Shown: one piece after another, positions 11,530 to 23,684 of the stretch
Numbering within the stretch: position 1 is the first letter of the stretch
How the letters are laid out: each line of letters starts with the position of its first letter
Assembly: GCF_002099425.1 (NCBI RefSeq)
Contig: NW_018344333.1
Coordinates: 868,001 to 932,000 of the forward strand
Source of the DNA: Phascolarctos cinereus
Taxonomy: Eukaryota > Chordata > Mammalia > Diprotodontia > Phascolarctidae
DNA: 64,000 nt
Reading direction: 5' to 3'
Notes under the pieces: model-generated
The model's database searches: none
Seen by the model: only the letters and a program-made list of their open reading frames with translations
What the model was told of the DNA's origin: nothing
Program-made: the position numbers and the translations under genes

Positions 11530-11663
11530 CACAAACACACACACAGAAACACACACATATACATATAGATATACATACATACATACATACATATATACAT
11601 ACTCGTGTGTGTGTGTGTGCGTGTGTGTGTGGGTGTGGGTGTGGGTGTGGGTGTGTGGGTGTG
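11473..11663. repeat. compound TC/TA/CA/ATAC/GT microsatellite
   Basis: Successive blocks of TC, TA, CA-rich, ATAC, GT and GGGTGT units. The overlapping long frames on both strands are only translations of these units. Confidence 0.95.
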
Positions 11664-11699
11664 CATAAATTTTTTGGAGTGTTGCTTAATTCAAGCCCA

Positions 11700-12490
11700 A
11701 ACATCCCAGAAGGAAAGATGAAGAGGCTGTTGTCAAAGTCACTCCTTGTAAATACTTATTAGTTGTGGACTTTGCTAGGAAGCCCACTGAGGCCTATTGT
11801 CTTTTCAGCCAGAGACATTTTCGCCTGCTCATCTGTTTTATTGGCCTACAGTGCTAACCTCATGCCAAAATTGTTATTGCTGCATAAATTAATGAGTGCA
11901 AGCTACTGTTGAAGTTTTCAAAACTTCGTGATTACACACACTGGGGGGAAAAATTACAAAACATGCTTTAGATTGGTTGTTTTTCCATCATTTCCTAAAT
12001 GTGATTGAAAATATTCCTGACAGTATCTAGGCCCAAAGTTAGGCATAATTTGTGCAATTGCAGCATATTATTTTAGAATTAAACATGTGAACCTCAATAA
12101 CTAAGGAGGAATTATGAGTCAACTTTGGCACGAATGCTGGATTGAACAAAATAACCATTTCTGAAAATCTAGCTAGTGTCTGTTTTCTTTTAAAGGTGAG
12201 GCCTAACTTATGTGTCCTGAGTTTCAAATACATATATTAGTAACTGTCATTCTCTTTTCCTCATTTTGCAATGTCTAATCCTTTCTCTTCCCTAGTCTGT
12301 CTTACTGTAGATGGTTGAAACCCATCCTGTCAATTTCTAGATTTTAAGAACTAAAAAGAGCAAAGATGATTCAAAGAGTTGATTTTGATGCCTTATTTTA
12401 TCTTTATGACTCAGACAAATCTGATACAATTTTATTTTAAGAGCATGATCATAAATCAAATATATAGCAAATAGAAACCTCTACTCTATA
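11700..12490. other. repeat-free sequence, possible conserved noncoding DNA
   Basis: No repeat landmarks and no convincing reading frame. Around 11720-11940 the composition is balanced and complex, as in conserved enhancers. This is inference only. Confidence 0.25.
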
Positions 12491-12509
12491 ATGGCTTAAT
12501 TCATTAAAA

Positions 12510-12640
12510 CAAAAAAAAAAACATGAAGTGCTTACTATATGCCAGATAGTGTGCTACACAATGGGTATAGATAAAAGTGGGACATTCTCTGCATAATTAT
12601 GTTTACATTTTATGGACAGACACATCAGATATATTGAGGG
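12510..12640 (+). repeat. ancient dispersed repeat fragment
   Basis: Contains 'gtgcttactatatgccagat' and 'gtgctacacaatgggtatag', the landmarks of the family also seen at 2085 and 29585. Confidence 0.4.
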
Positions 12641-13020
12641 GTTGCTACAGAAGGGAGTTTGGTTCCAATTACTGTTCCCTGTTCTAAATCTATGGTAGTA
12701 TTGAATTGATTACTGTTTCCAGATCAAAAGGAAGAAAGTGTAAGCAGGGACTATGTTGGCTTGTGAGGTTTGAGATTCGAAGGGTAGATGGCAAAATACC
12801 CTGGATAAACTGAGTGGCTTGGACTGAGGACAGCTAGAAAGAGTGGGTTAGGTGAATAAGTGTAAAGAAATATCTCTTTCAGAGCTGAAGGCAAACTCTG
12901 ATAGCTAACATGTCTAAAACCTAATTCAGCATGTTTTATCCCTCTCTTAACTTCACTTTTTATAATTTCCTTCTGTAGTACCCTCATATCTCCAATAAAC
13001 CAGGTTCAGAATGTTGTTAT
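12641..13020. other. unique sequence
   Basis: No gene or repeat was recognised before the L1 target site at 13021. Confidence 0.35.
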
Positions 13021-13353
13021 GAAACTATCACTGGAGGTGTGGATTTTGGGAGCCAAGATGGTGAAGTAAGCAATAAATAACTATTGCTTTCCCATATTCA
13101 CCTGTGAGCAACCATAAAATAGAGCCCCAGAACAAATGCTGAAAAAGTGGAGTCAGCAGAAAGACAGTGTGGAGCAGTCTTTTAGCCTGAGAAACTTAGA
13201 GGATTGGACAAGAAAGGTTCCTCTCACTCAGGTAAAAAGGAAGCTCATTGTAATACAGGAAGTGTCCCAGAAATCATCACCTTAGCAAACCTGAGATCTT
13301 AACCCTAAGTGTGGTGGAGCAGGCAAAGACCTGCACCAGGACCCCTCATGTTC

Positions 13354-13610
13354 CTTAGAATAGCCAGAGGAACCAGCATACTCCAGTTCAGAGAACCCTG
13401 TGCTTTAGCGCAGCCACAGGCAGGCAGGCTCCTCCAATGGCCAGACCTCCCCATGCTTCAGCGTAGCCCCACACAGACAGGCATTTTCCAGTAGCTGGAC
13501 CTATACATGCTTTGGCAGAGCCCTGAGTGGGAAGCATCCTCTACAGGCCAGACCACTGTTTCAGTATAAGCCTGGGAAAATGCAGAAAAACTCTGCCTGG
13601 CCTCAGCACA
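13354..13610 (+). repeat. tandem ~52-bp units in L1 5' UTR
   Basis: Four clear units and a diverged fifth begin near 13354, 13403, 13456, 13510 and 13559. Each opens with a variant of 'cttcagcgtagcc', has a middle 'aggca...cctcca', and closes with a variant of 'ggccagacc...catg'. Spacing is 49-54 bp. The array lies in the 5' UTR, where L1 promoters sit, so these may be promoter repeats; function is inferred. Confidence 0.7.
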
Positions 13611-13839
13611 CACTAGACACCATTTCTTGGACCCCAGCTCAGCACTATGTAAGCTGCCAGAACCCAATAGCCTCCAGCTGCCATCACCTGGGGCCCAGCA
13701 CACAAAGCCAGTGAAGAGGCACCAGACTCCAATCACAAGATGCCTGAGACAGTACCCCCTGTTCTTCAGCAGGAGGGTTCAACTTTAAACACCAGGAAAC
13801 AGGCAAAAAAAAAATAGGCAAAAAGCAGAAACAAAAATT

Positions 13840-14837
13840 GACCATAGAAAATTGCTATGGTGACAAAACTCAGACGAGGACAACATTATCAAGATACCTA
13901 CATCTGAAACCTCAAAGGGGGGATGTGAATTACTGTGAAGCCCAAAAAAATCATCTTTGAAGAGCTCAAGACAAATTTTAAAAGTCAAATAAGAGCAGCA
14001 GAAGAAAAAATTGAGGAAAGAAATGAGATGTATGGAAGGGAGAGTCAACAGCTTGGAAAAGGAAGGAAAAAAATTGACTGAAGAAAATAATTCCTTAAAA
14101 ATACAATTGGCCAAATGGTAAAAAGAATGCACTAAAGAAAACAACTCCTTAAAACGCATAATTGGCCAAATGTAAACTGAGGCACAAAAGTTCATTGAAG
14201 AGAAGAACCCCTTAAAAAGTAGAGTTCATTTAATGGAAAATGAGACACAAAACCTAACTGAAGAAAATACTTCTTTAAAAATTAGAACTGGGCAAGTGGA
14301 AGCTAATTACTCTATGAAACATCAAGAATCAGTCAAACAAAATCAAAAGAATGAAAAAATACAAGAAAATGTAAAATACCTCATTGGAAAATCAACTGTC
14401 CTGGAAAAATATGTACAGGAGAGATAATTTAAAAATTATCAAACTATCTGAAAGTCATGATCAAAAAAAGAACCTGGACAGTATCTTTCAAGAAATTATA
14501 AAGGAAAATTGCCCCGATATCCTAGAGCCAGAGGGTAAAATAGTCATTGAAAGAGTCCACTGATCATCTCCTGAAAGAGATCCCAAAATGAAAACTCCAA
14601 GGAATATTGTAGGAAATTCTAAAAGTATCAGGTCAAGGAGAAAGTACTACACACAACCAGAAAAAAAATTAAATATCACAGAGACACAGTTAATATTATG
14701 CTGGACTTATCAGCTTCTACATTAAACCATCAGAGGGACTGGAATATGATATACTGAAAGCCAAAGGAGCTTGGATTACAAATAAGAATGAACTACTCAA
14801 CACTGAGCATAATCTTTCAGGGGGAAAGATGGATATT
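13840..14837 (+). pseudogene. L1 ORF1 remnant (RNA-binding chaperone)
   Basis: ORF1 encodes the trimeric coiled-coil RNA chaperone of the L1 RNP. Visible pieces are a coiled-coil stretch with heptad-like 'ENETQNLTEENTSLKIRTGQ' (~14236-14295) and 'KNEKIQENVKYLIGKSTVLE' (~14350-14410). An RRM-like part, 'DQKKNLDSIFQEIIKENCPD', follows at ~14460-14520. Several in-frame stops and shifts interrupt it. Only the first part of the C-terminal domain remains before the deletion junction at ~14838. The start is approximate. Confidence 0.8.
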
Positions 14838-17800
14838 CCATGCATAAAAACCTCACAATCCAATTCAGAAATGCAGAAATATTAAATATCTCCTTTTCAG
14901 ATTGTGATGCAATAAAAATTACATGTAAAGAACAGATATGGAAAAAAAGACTAAAAATTAATTGGAAACTAAATAATCTAATCCTAAAGAATGAGTGGGT
15001 CAAACAACAAATCATAGAAACAATCAGTAACTTCATCCAAGAGAAGGACACTAATGAGACCACATAACAAAACTTATGGGATGCAGCCAAAGCAGTTCTT
15101 AGGGGAAATTTTGTATCTCTAAATGTTTACATGAATAAAATAGAGAAAGAGGAGATCAATGAATTGGACATGCAAACAAAAAAGCTAGAAAAAGACCAAA
15201 TTAAAAATCTCCAATTAAATACCAAATTAGAAATTCTGAAAATCAAAGGAGAGATTAATAAAATTGAAATTAAGAAAACTATTGTACTAATAAATAAAAG
15301 TAAGAGCTGATTTTATTTTAAAAAATCAATAGAATAAATAAACTTTTATTTAATTTTATTAAAAAAGAGAAAGAAGAAAACCAAATTACTAGCATAAACT
15401 ATGAAAAGGGCGAATTCATCCCAAAGAAGAGGAAATTAAAATAATAATTAGGAGCCAATTTACCCAACTGTATGCCAACAAATATGACAATCTAAGTGAA
15501 ATGGATTAATATTTACAAAAAATATAAACTGCCCAGATTAACAGAAAAGGAAATAAAATATTTAACCTCATTTCAGAAAAAATAAAATTGAGTAAGCCAT
15601 CAATGAACTTCCTAAGAAAAAATCTCCAGGACCATGTGGATTTGCACATGAATTCAATTAAACATTCAAAGAATAATTAGTTCAAATACTATACAAACTA
15701 TTTGGGAAAATAGGCGAAGAAGGAGTCCTACCAATATCTTTTTATGATATAAAAATGGTGCTGATACCTAAACCAGAAAGAGCCAAAACAGAGAAAGAAA
15801 ATTATTGAGCAATATCCTTAATGAATATGAATGCAAACAAATTTTAAAGAAACTATTAGCAAAGAGATTACAGCAACTTGTCATGAGGATAATGCACTAT
15901 AGAATGTACCAGGAATTCAGGGCTAGTTCTATTAGGAAAACCCTCAGCACAATTGGCCATATCAATAACAAAACTAACAGAAATCATTTGATTATCTCAA
16001 CAGATGCAGAAAAAGCTTTTGACAAAATGTAGCACCCATACCTATTAAAAAGAGATCATAGGAATAAGTGAAGTATTTAAAATGATAGGTAGCATCTGTC
16101 TAAAGTCAGCAGCAAGCATTATACTTAATGAGGATAAGCTAGAAGCATTTACAATAAAATCAGGGATGAAACAAAGATGTCCATTATCACCATTGTTATT
16201 CAATTCTGTACTAGAAATGTTAGCTGTAGCAACAAGAGAAGAAAAAGAAATTGAAGGAATTTGCAATGAAGAAACAAAGCTATCACTCTTTGTAGATGAC
16301 ATGATGGTATGCTTAGAGAATCAACTAAAAAATTACTTAAATAATAAACAACTTTAGCAAAGTTGCAGGATATAAAATAAACCCACATAAATCATTGTCA
16401 TTTCTACATATAACTAACAAAGCCCAACAGCAAGGGATAGAAAGTAATTCCATTTGAAGTTACCGCAAACATCTTTCAATATTTGAGAGTCTACCTGCAA
16501 AGACAAACCCAGGAACTAGATGAACACAATTGCAAAACACTTTTCACACAAATAAAGTCAGATCTAAATAACTGGAAAAGTATCAGTTGCTCATGTTTAG
16601 GCTAAACTAACTAAATAAAAATGGCAATTCTACCTGAATTAATTTACTTATTTAGTGCCCTACCAATCAAAGCACCAAAAATTATTTTATAGAGCTAGAA
16701 AAATAATAACAAAATTCATCTGGAAGAACAGAAAGTCTAGAATATCAAGTAAATTAATGCAAAGAAATGCAAGGGAAGGTGGCCTAGCTATATCAGATCT
16801 AAAACTGTATTATAAAGTAGCAATCACCAAAACTACTTGGTACTAGCTAAGAAATAAAACAATGGATTAGTGAAATAGGTTATGGACACAAGACATAGTA
16901 GATAATGACCATAGTAACCTAGTGTTTAATGAACCCAAAAACTCCAGCTTCTGGGATAAGAACTCACTATTTGACAAAAACTGCTGCAGAACAGGAAAAC
17001 AATAGGACATAAACTTGGAATAGACCAACATCTTACACCATATTCTGAGATAAAGTCAAAATGTGCACATAATTCAGACATAAAGTGTGATACCATAAAC
17101 AAATTAGGAGAGCAAGGACTAGTTTTCCTAAACTGTATGATCAAAAAAGAGATAGAGAATATTATGAAATGGAAAATGAATAATTTTGATTAGATTAAAT
17201 CAAAAAAGATTTGCACAAGGAAAGCCACTGCAACCAAGGTTGGAAGGGAAGCAGAAAGCTGGGAAATAATTTTTACTGCCAATGTCTCTGATAAAGGTCT
17301 GCTTTGTAAAAAACAAAAACAAAAAACATATAGAGAACTGAGTCAAATTTATAAGAATACAGGTCATTCCCCAATTGATAAATGGTCAAAGGGTATGAAC
17401 AGACAGTTTTCAGATGAAGAAATTAAAGCTATCTATAGTCATGACAAAAATGCTCTAAATCACTATTGATTAGAGAAATGCAAATTAAAGCAACTCTGAG
17501 GTACTACCTCACACCTGTCAGATTTTCTAATATGACAAAACAGGACAATGATAAATGTTGGAGAAGATGTGCAAAAATTGCAACACTAACTCATTGTTGG
17601 TGGAGTTGTGAACTGATCTACCCACTATGGAAAGCAATTTGGAACTATGACCAAAGGGCAACCAAACTGGGCCTATCCTTTGATCCAATAATACCACTAC
17701 TAGGTTTCTATCCCAAAAAGATAACTAAAAAAAAGGGAACAGGACCCACATTAAAAAAAAACACAGTATATTGATAGCAGCTCTTTCTGTGGTGGCAAAG

Positions 17801-18040
17801 AATTAGAAATGAAGGGGATGCCCGTCAGTTGGGGTATGGCTGAATAGGTGGTGGTAAATGTATGTAATGGAATACTATTCTTCCATGAGAAATGTTAAGT
17901 AGGTGGATTTCAGACAAACCTGGAAAGTCTTATGTGAACTGATGCTGAGTGATATGAGCAGATACCGAGTGATGTGAGCAGAACCAGGAGAACATTGCAT
18001 ATAGTAATAACAACATTGTGCAATGACAACTTTGATAGAG
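14838..18040 (+). pseudogene. L1 ORF2 remnant lacking endonuclease
   Basis: ORF2 normally encodes an APE-type endonuclease, reverse transcriptase and a C-terminal Cys-rich region. Here the sequence begins after the endonuclease core at 'NLTIQFRNAEILNISFSDCD' and continues through the RT. The '[13 protein letters not shown]' block is near 16167-16205. The catalytic F-A-D-D motif reads F-V-D-D at 16289-16300. The C-terminal part has 'PIIPLLGFYPKK' near 17690-17725. Stops and frameshifts occur throughout, so no protein is made. Confidence 0.88.
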
Positions 18041-18052
18041 TTTGCTCTTTTC

Positions 18053-18210
18053 TTTTTTTTTTAATTTTTAGGCAATTGGGGTTAAGTGACTTGCCCAGGG
18101 TCACACAGCTAGTAAGTGACAAGTGTTTGGTCTGAGGCCAGATTTGAACTCAGGTCCTCCTGACTCCGGGGCAGGTGCTCTATCCACTGTGCCACCTAGT
18201 TTCCCTTGAC
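18053..18210 (-). mobile_element. short CORE/tRNA-type SINE inside L1
   Basis: Read from the minus strand it has the head 'aggtggcacagtggatagag' and the middle 'ctagctgtgtgaccctgggc', and ends in an A-rich tail (plus-strand T run at 18053-18063). It is flanked by a near-perfect 12-bp duplication: tttgctcttttc at 18041-18052 and tttactcttttc at 18211-18222. The target is the L1 3' UTR. Confidence 0.9.
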
Positions 18211-18575
18211 TTTACTCTTTTCAGCAATACAATGACCTAAGACAATTCCAAAAGACTCATGATGCAAAATGCCAACACTGTGCAGAGAAAGAACTATAGA
18301 GCCTTCGTGCAGATCAAAGCATAGCACTTTCTTTTATTGTTGTTACTTTTTCTTTCTTTTCTTTTCTCTTTTATTCTGATTCTTCTTTCACAACAAGACT
18401 AACGTGGAAATATGTTTAATATGATTGCACACGTATAGCCTATATCATATTGCTTGCTGTCTTGGGGTGTGAGGAGAAAAGGGAAGGAGGTATAAAATTT
18501 AGAATTCAAAATCTCATAAAAGTAATTGTTGAAAAAACAATTAATTAATTGATTTTAAAAAAAGAAACTATCACT

Positions 18576-21160
18576 ATATCCTCTATGCTATGTTCCCTCA
18601 TGTATTAAAAAAAAATTACTATTTTATGTACTCAGCCTACTAAGTTGAAATTGTATCTTCTTATGCTCCCTATGAATATGCTACCAGATATTACAGTAAA
18701 TAAGTATGTAAGTAGCCAAGGTAAAGTAACAATAGATACGCTCTAGGAACTTAGAGAGGTAACATTATTGCCTTCTAAATTAATCAAGGCCACATCTAGA
18801 GACTATGTGGTAAACTAAGGGAAGCCAGCTAACTCAGAATAATATACCTCAGTCTCCAAGTTGTTATAAGTACCACACAAGTACAATAAGTCAACCGCCA
18901 GTATGGATAAGCATTGTACTGGCCCCCCCAACTAGAATCAAGTAAGAAAGTGAATTGATAATTAATTCATGAAATTGTGAAATTGGGCAGGCACATCCAG
19001 TTCTTTGGGTACTTTCTGAGAAATGGCTACTATGGCAGTGGTGGAAAATGTTCAATCACATTTTAATTAGGCACAGAAGGTATATGTGGCAATTAACAGA
19101 AAGTACAGAGATAAGGAATGAAAAGGATACAGAGGCAAACAGCGTGGAGATGGGGAATGGTGTGGTAAAGGAAGGAAAGCAATGATGCAGATGCTGATGG
19201 TGGGGAGAGGCAAAAATAAATCATTCACACAACTGGGAGTACTAGGCAGCATAGACTCTTGGGCAATAGAATGGTTCTAGGGGGTGGGGGATGGAAAGCA
19301 GGAGAATGAGGTCTTATTTTTATATAGTGGGGGACAGACTCTTATTTATGCCACCTTGAGGTAAGTTCATTAACATATCCATATCATCTCAAAGGTTTTA
19401 GTAAAATTTAAAGTTGACATATCCATGTCATCTCAAAGTTATAAGTAACATTTGGTGCTCTGCTTGTCTTACTGCAAATGTCTGGTATTTGTTCAAGATT
19501 TACTTACCTTAGGACCAAAAGGCTCTGACGGCAAAGTCTAGATAGCTTCCTCTGATTCAACACATATTTCTAGGATGTGATTTTTGTAAATTGTATTTCT
19601 TTGCTCTTTGGGACAGTTTGTACATGACTTCTAGGTTCCACTTAGCAACCTTCTTGCTATTGCTACTTTATATTGGCTATTTATAAATTTATTTACTATA
19701 CTAACCAGAAAGGGGTATGGTCTGGGGGACCAGAGCAAGATAAAATTTTAACACAGAATGGGACCCTGAAACTCTGCCCCATGAGCCCTCTTCTAAATGC
19801 TATGGATCCATTGTGTTCTCAACTCCAATCCACAATTATGTAAGTGACTCTGTGTGGCCCTCTCACCCCCTCTTCTGTTCCCCATGACATTTCCCTCTCC
19901 CATCTCATTCACCTTATAATCCCTGTGCCATCTGCTTCTGTATTTTCTGTGATATATTAAAGTATGTTTTTTCCTAGCAAGTATCTAAAGAACTGGTTTT
20001 CTTTGCACTGATCCAACTGGGGCCCCTTGTAATCCTTTTCCTGAAGGCATAAGTTAGATAACTACTCTGAGTCTTAATTTTTCTTCAGGTACCCCCACCA
20101 TAGATAAGCATAGTGCCATGAATCCACTGATAGAAAGCAATGATTAACAAATGAACCTTGTGCCCCGCAAGATAAGGATTTCCCTCATGGCTGGGCTTAA
20201 TAAATCATCTATCTATCTAAAATTATGTTATTGTTGGATTTTTTTTAGAGCAAAGTGTATTGTGAACCTTGTGCTACAGAAATGAGTTTTATTGTTATTG
20301 CTTTCGTTGTCCTCACAACTAAGTGAAAACTCCTTTATTTTTCATTTATCTCTTATGTTTAGGCATTTCTCAGGGTTGAGAATATTATGGCTATGTTCAT
20401 ATACAACCCAATTTCACCCATTACTAATCATTTCCCATTTTGCCAAGTAGCTTCAAACATAATAATAATTCAGAAATCAGAAATGTGTTAGTATTCTTAG
20501 TCACCTACCCATACATGAGGCTCCTTTTCTGTCACCTACTTAATCAGAATTCTACTTTATCCAAAACATTCCCTGCTTCAAGCTGAGATATACAGGGCTC
20601 CTTGTTGTCCATGGGCAGAATATCTATTCTTCCAGAACTGAGCACACATAGAAATAACTTTTCAAAATCTAAAGCAGGATATTTTATTTCTTCTGTCACT
20701 ATATTGAACCTCTCAAATTTTTTCTAAGCAGAAGACAAGTCCTTTTCACTCCTCTTTACATTGTTCAGATTTAGATCTAATGAATTAAGTCCTGTTCAAG
20801 AGTATTTTCAATGCAAATTATTCTTTAGGAATCTGAGAAATGGTATTCTGTTAGCATACCTTAGTCTACCTGATTAGATAAAGGAAACAGGTATTATCTC
20901 TCCCATTTACATTGTGAACAGAGGTGTTATTATGAGGGAAAAACCAATAATATAAGGCCTTGAGCAACACAACACTATGCCCAAGGTAAAAAAAAAAATC
21001 AATGATTTTAGATTAAGAAAACAATACTAAAATTAAAAATTATTTTTATAATTTACCCAGTGCTCCTTCAACATACTAAAATTCTTGTCAATACTTTTAA
21101 GTTGTTATTTAGCATCTCAGAATAGAATTAATCAAAAATCAAGCACCTTTTTCCCAATCT
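18576..21160. other. long unique stretch without a recognised gene
   Basis: About 2.6 kb with no L1, SINE or MIR landmark that I can support and no frame with a known domain. The stretch at about 19240-20040 has a weak LTR-like look that I did not accept. Confidence 0.4.
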
Positions 21161-21164
21161 AAAG

Positions 21165-21256
21165 AAGGAGGCATTACTAGCTATGTGACCCTGGTCAAAT
21201 CACTTTATCCCATTGCCTCACAAAAAAAAAGAAAGAAAAAAGAAAAAGCAAAGAAA
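21165..21256 (+). repeat. SINE 3' fragment
   Basis: 'actagctatgtgaccctggt' then 'ttatcccattgcctca' and an A-rich tail are the 3' half of a marsupial CORE/tRNA-type SINE. The 5' half is absent. Confidence 0.6.
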
Positions 21257-21269
21257 GAAGCAAAAGAAA

Positions 21270-21300
21270 CAATAACAACAACAACAACAACAACAACAAA
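21270..21300. repeat. (AAC)n microsatellite
   Basis: About nine AAC units following the SINE tail. Confidence 0.9.
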
Positions 21301-21414
21301 AGATAAGGACACAATAGCAGAAAAGAAACAAGTGGCCATTATGCCATCATGTTGGCCTTTGCAAACATATATTTTCATCCTTATCTCACGTTAATATGAA
21401 TCTCCTCTTCAACA

Positions 21415-21545
21415 CCTACTGGTTTATGGACTTGGAGACTTTGAGCAAATAATTTCACCAATTTGGATTCTGGTTTCCATATCTGTAAAATGAGTTATGA
21501 TCTCTAAAGTTTCTTCCAGGTCTATATTTTATGATTTTATCCAAT
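21415..21545 (+). repeat. degraded MIR-class SINE
   Basis: 'ttccatatctgtaaaatgag' followed by 'tttcttccaggtctatattt' matches the MIR 3' half layout. Confidence 0.5.
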
Positions 21546-21654
21546 CAAGATAAAATAATTCTATATGTTGTAAATTGTAAATTTAGTGTCTTTGGGGCAT
21601 ACAATAAAGAAATATTGAAGTAGTTCATATTTATATAGCATGGTAAGTGCTGAA

Positions 21655-21870
21655 GAAGCTAGACACTCTTAGGGAAAGACAAGCCAGCATGAGATGGGTA
21701 GGTCAAATCACCACCAATACTTTGGCCACCATTTCCCCACAGACCCTGATGGAGAAAGCCCAGGTTCCTGAACCCAAAATTCTTTCTAGTAAGTTCATCT
21801 TCATAATTTGATGTGATTTTATCAATGGAAATGACTTTTAAGAGAAGCATTATGATCTCATTTGTCTCTG
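21655..21870 (-). repeat. unassigned dispersed repeat, copy 1
   Basis: Read on the minus strand it aligns with 29795-29985 on the plus strand. Shared order: 'tgataaaatcac', a 'ccatcag' block, 'tggtggccaaagt', 'ggtggtgatttgacctaccc', 'tctcatgc', 'gtctttccct'. The family is unknown to me. Confidence 0.5.
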
Positions 21871-21899
21871 TACTGTAAGGACCAGGAGAGCTTTCTACT

Positions 21900-22062
21900 G
21901 ACTTGCAAGTATTTATGTTTTTTCTCCCCTCATCCTCATTAAAATATGAGCTCTTTGGGAATAGATATTTTTATATGCATAGACCTAGAAATTGACACAG
22001 CGCTTTGCATCTAGTAAGCACTTAATAAATATTTTATTCATTCATTCATTCATTCATTCACA
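21900..22062 (+). repeat. L2 3' end relic with (ATTC)n tail
   Basis: 'aatatgagctctttgggaat', 'ttgcatctagtaagcactta' and 'ataaatattttattcattca' are L2 3' landmarks. The terminal ATTC units (about 22031-22060) have expanded. Confidence 0.7.
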
Positions 22063-22568
22063 TTTTACTTCATAACGATTTAATATATGCATGTTCCATC
22101 CTTCTCTTAGACTGTAGGCTTCTTGGTAACATTTTCTCTATCTTAAAACAAAACAAAAGTCTTTGTATCTCTATCATTTAATAAGGTGATGAACTTTATA
22201 AATGTGATGGATGTGTGTGTGTGTGTGTATTTATACTGAAATACTGAGAGAAACATTTTGTTTGATGAAGATAGTATGTGTGATATTTTTTAAAACTTCT
22301 AAGTCCCTCAGATAAATTTTACTCACATTCTGTTGAGTCAGAAAAGTGAATTTAGTAGCAGTAAACTTTGTTCTTCTCTCTAAAAATCTTTTCTTTCAAT
22401 TTTAAAAGAAGCTAAAATAACTTTGATTGAGTTAACTAAAGCTGTAGTGTAGCAAGGATCTCCTACCTTATGTGCATAGTCCTATGACAAGTACAGGAGA
22501 TACAAAGAGAAAGATCAAGCTACCTCTGTTGTCAGAGATCTTGGTGCTAGTTACTAGACAGGCATTGT

Positions 22569-22806
22569 TCACTCATTTCAGTTTTATCTGACTTTTCATG
22601 ATTTATCAGGAGTTTTCTTGGCAGTATACTGGAGTGGTTTGTCATTTCCTTTTCCAGCTCATTTTACAGATGAGGAAACTGAGACAAATAGGTCAATTGA
22701 CTTACCTTGGGTCATACAGTTAGTAAGTGTCTGAAGCCAGACTTGAACTCAGGAAGATGAGTCTTCCCTATCACAGGACAGGCATTCTATCCACTATCCA
22801 CCTAGG
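22569..22806 (-). mobile_element. SINE with RTE-like 3' tail
   Basis: The reverse strand runs from the 'ctaggtggatagtggataga' head to a degraded tail resembling 'aagtcagataaaactgaaat'. The middle holds the diagnostic 'tggaaaaggaaatgacaaac' block. Confidence 0.8.
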
Positions 22807-22824
22807 TAGGGGTACATACATGAT

Positions 22825-22945
22825 ATTGTAAGTTTCTTGAGAGTAGAGACAGTTGAATTTTTTCTATTTGTTTTTCCAATATCTAGCACCACGCCTGTCA
22901 TCTAGTAAATGCTTATTAAATGCTTGTTGATTGATTGGTTGATAT
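22825..22945 (+). repeat. L2 3' end relic
   Basis: 'attgtaagtttcttgagagt', 'ccaatatctagcaccacgcc' and 'tagtaaatgcttattaaatg' match the L2 3' terminus. Confidence 0.65.
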
Positions 22946-23242
22946 GTATACAATTACACATTTAAAAAAAAACAGAGAATAATGACATTTTACAGCTGAA
23001 AAAAACATTTGGCCCAAAACCTTGACGTATTATTTTGTAACAAACAGATAATGCAAGAATTATCTCATTTCCTTTTTTGACACAGTTCTGAGAGGGTGGG
23101 TCAGTATAATTCCATAAACCAACTATATCTCAATTTTCACAAAACATTTTTCATCCTTGTAAACAAGGAGAAGAGTTATAGACTAGATGATTTTACAGGT
23201 AGCGACTTTAAAACTAGTTGAACGATTGGACTTGAATAAAAC

Positions 23243-23619
23243 TGATTAATGGAGTTGTGTGGTTTGCCCATCATTTTCAAAGAGGATCATGACATCAGGA
23301 AGATGATGCTATGAGTTGCAAGTGAATTGGATTTAATTGAGGAAGGGCTGTGCAAAATCAACAGCCTCACTTTCTTTTCTGGAGCCATTTGGGGCCAGTG
23401 GCCAGATCAAGACAATTGGAGATGGCCCAGGATGTAGTGGGAGATCTTGGCTTTTTAAGCTAAGGTCTTTCTGAGTTCTCAATTTGACTGGGGCAATCTC
23501 CATTCAGTGATTAGGGCTGTTTAAGAAGTGAGCCAAGGGATGGCCCCTTTAATCCTACATATATACATACATATTTATATATACATACACACACACACAC
23601 ACACACAAACATATATATT

Positions 23620-23684
<65 letters not shown>

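Larger units (their letters stand above)
13033..18563 (+). mobile_element. L1 with both ends and perfect TSD, internally deleted
   Basis: A LINE-1 flanked by a perfect 12-bp duplication, gaaactatcact, at 13021-13032 and 18564-18575. It begins 'ttttgggagccaagatggtg', the same start as the L1 whose 5' end is at 47.6 kb, and ends in an A-rich tail. Order: 5' UTR with tandem ~52-bp units (13354-13610), ORF1 remnant, ORF2 remnant, 3' UTR carrying an antisense SINE (18053-18210). At about 14838 the ORF1 C-terminal region is joined directly to ORF2 coding sequence past the endonuclease. The end of ORF1, the inter-ORF spacer and the whole endonuclease are therefore missing, about 1.4-1.5 kb compared with the L1 at 35.9-47.6 kb. 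Many stops make it inactive. It may have lost this segment before or after insertion. Confidence 0.93.

Noticed and set aside
11208-11762. Frames of 111-152 codons on both strands
   Set aside because: They consist mainly of TC, TA, CA and GT repeat translations.
19240-20040. Possible fossil solo LTR
   Set aside because: A pyrimidine-rich stretch with a poly(A)-signal-like site looks faintly LTR-like, but I cannot find paired ends or a target duplication. It is not supported.
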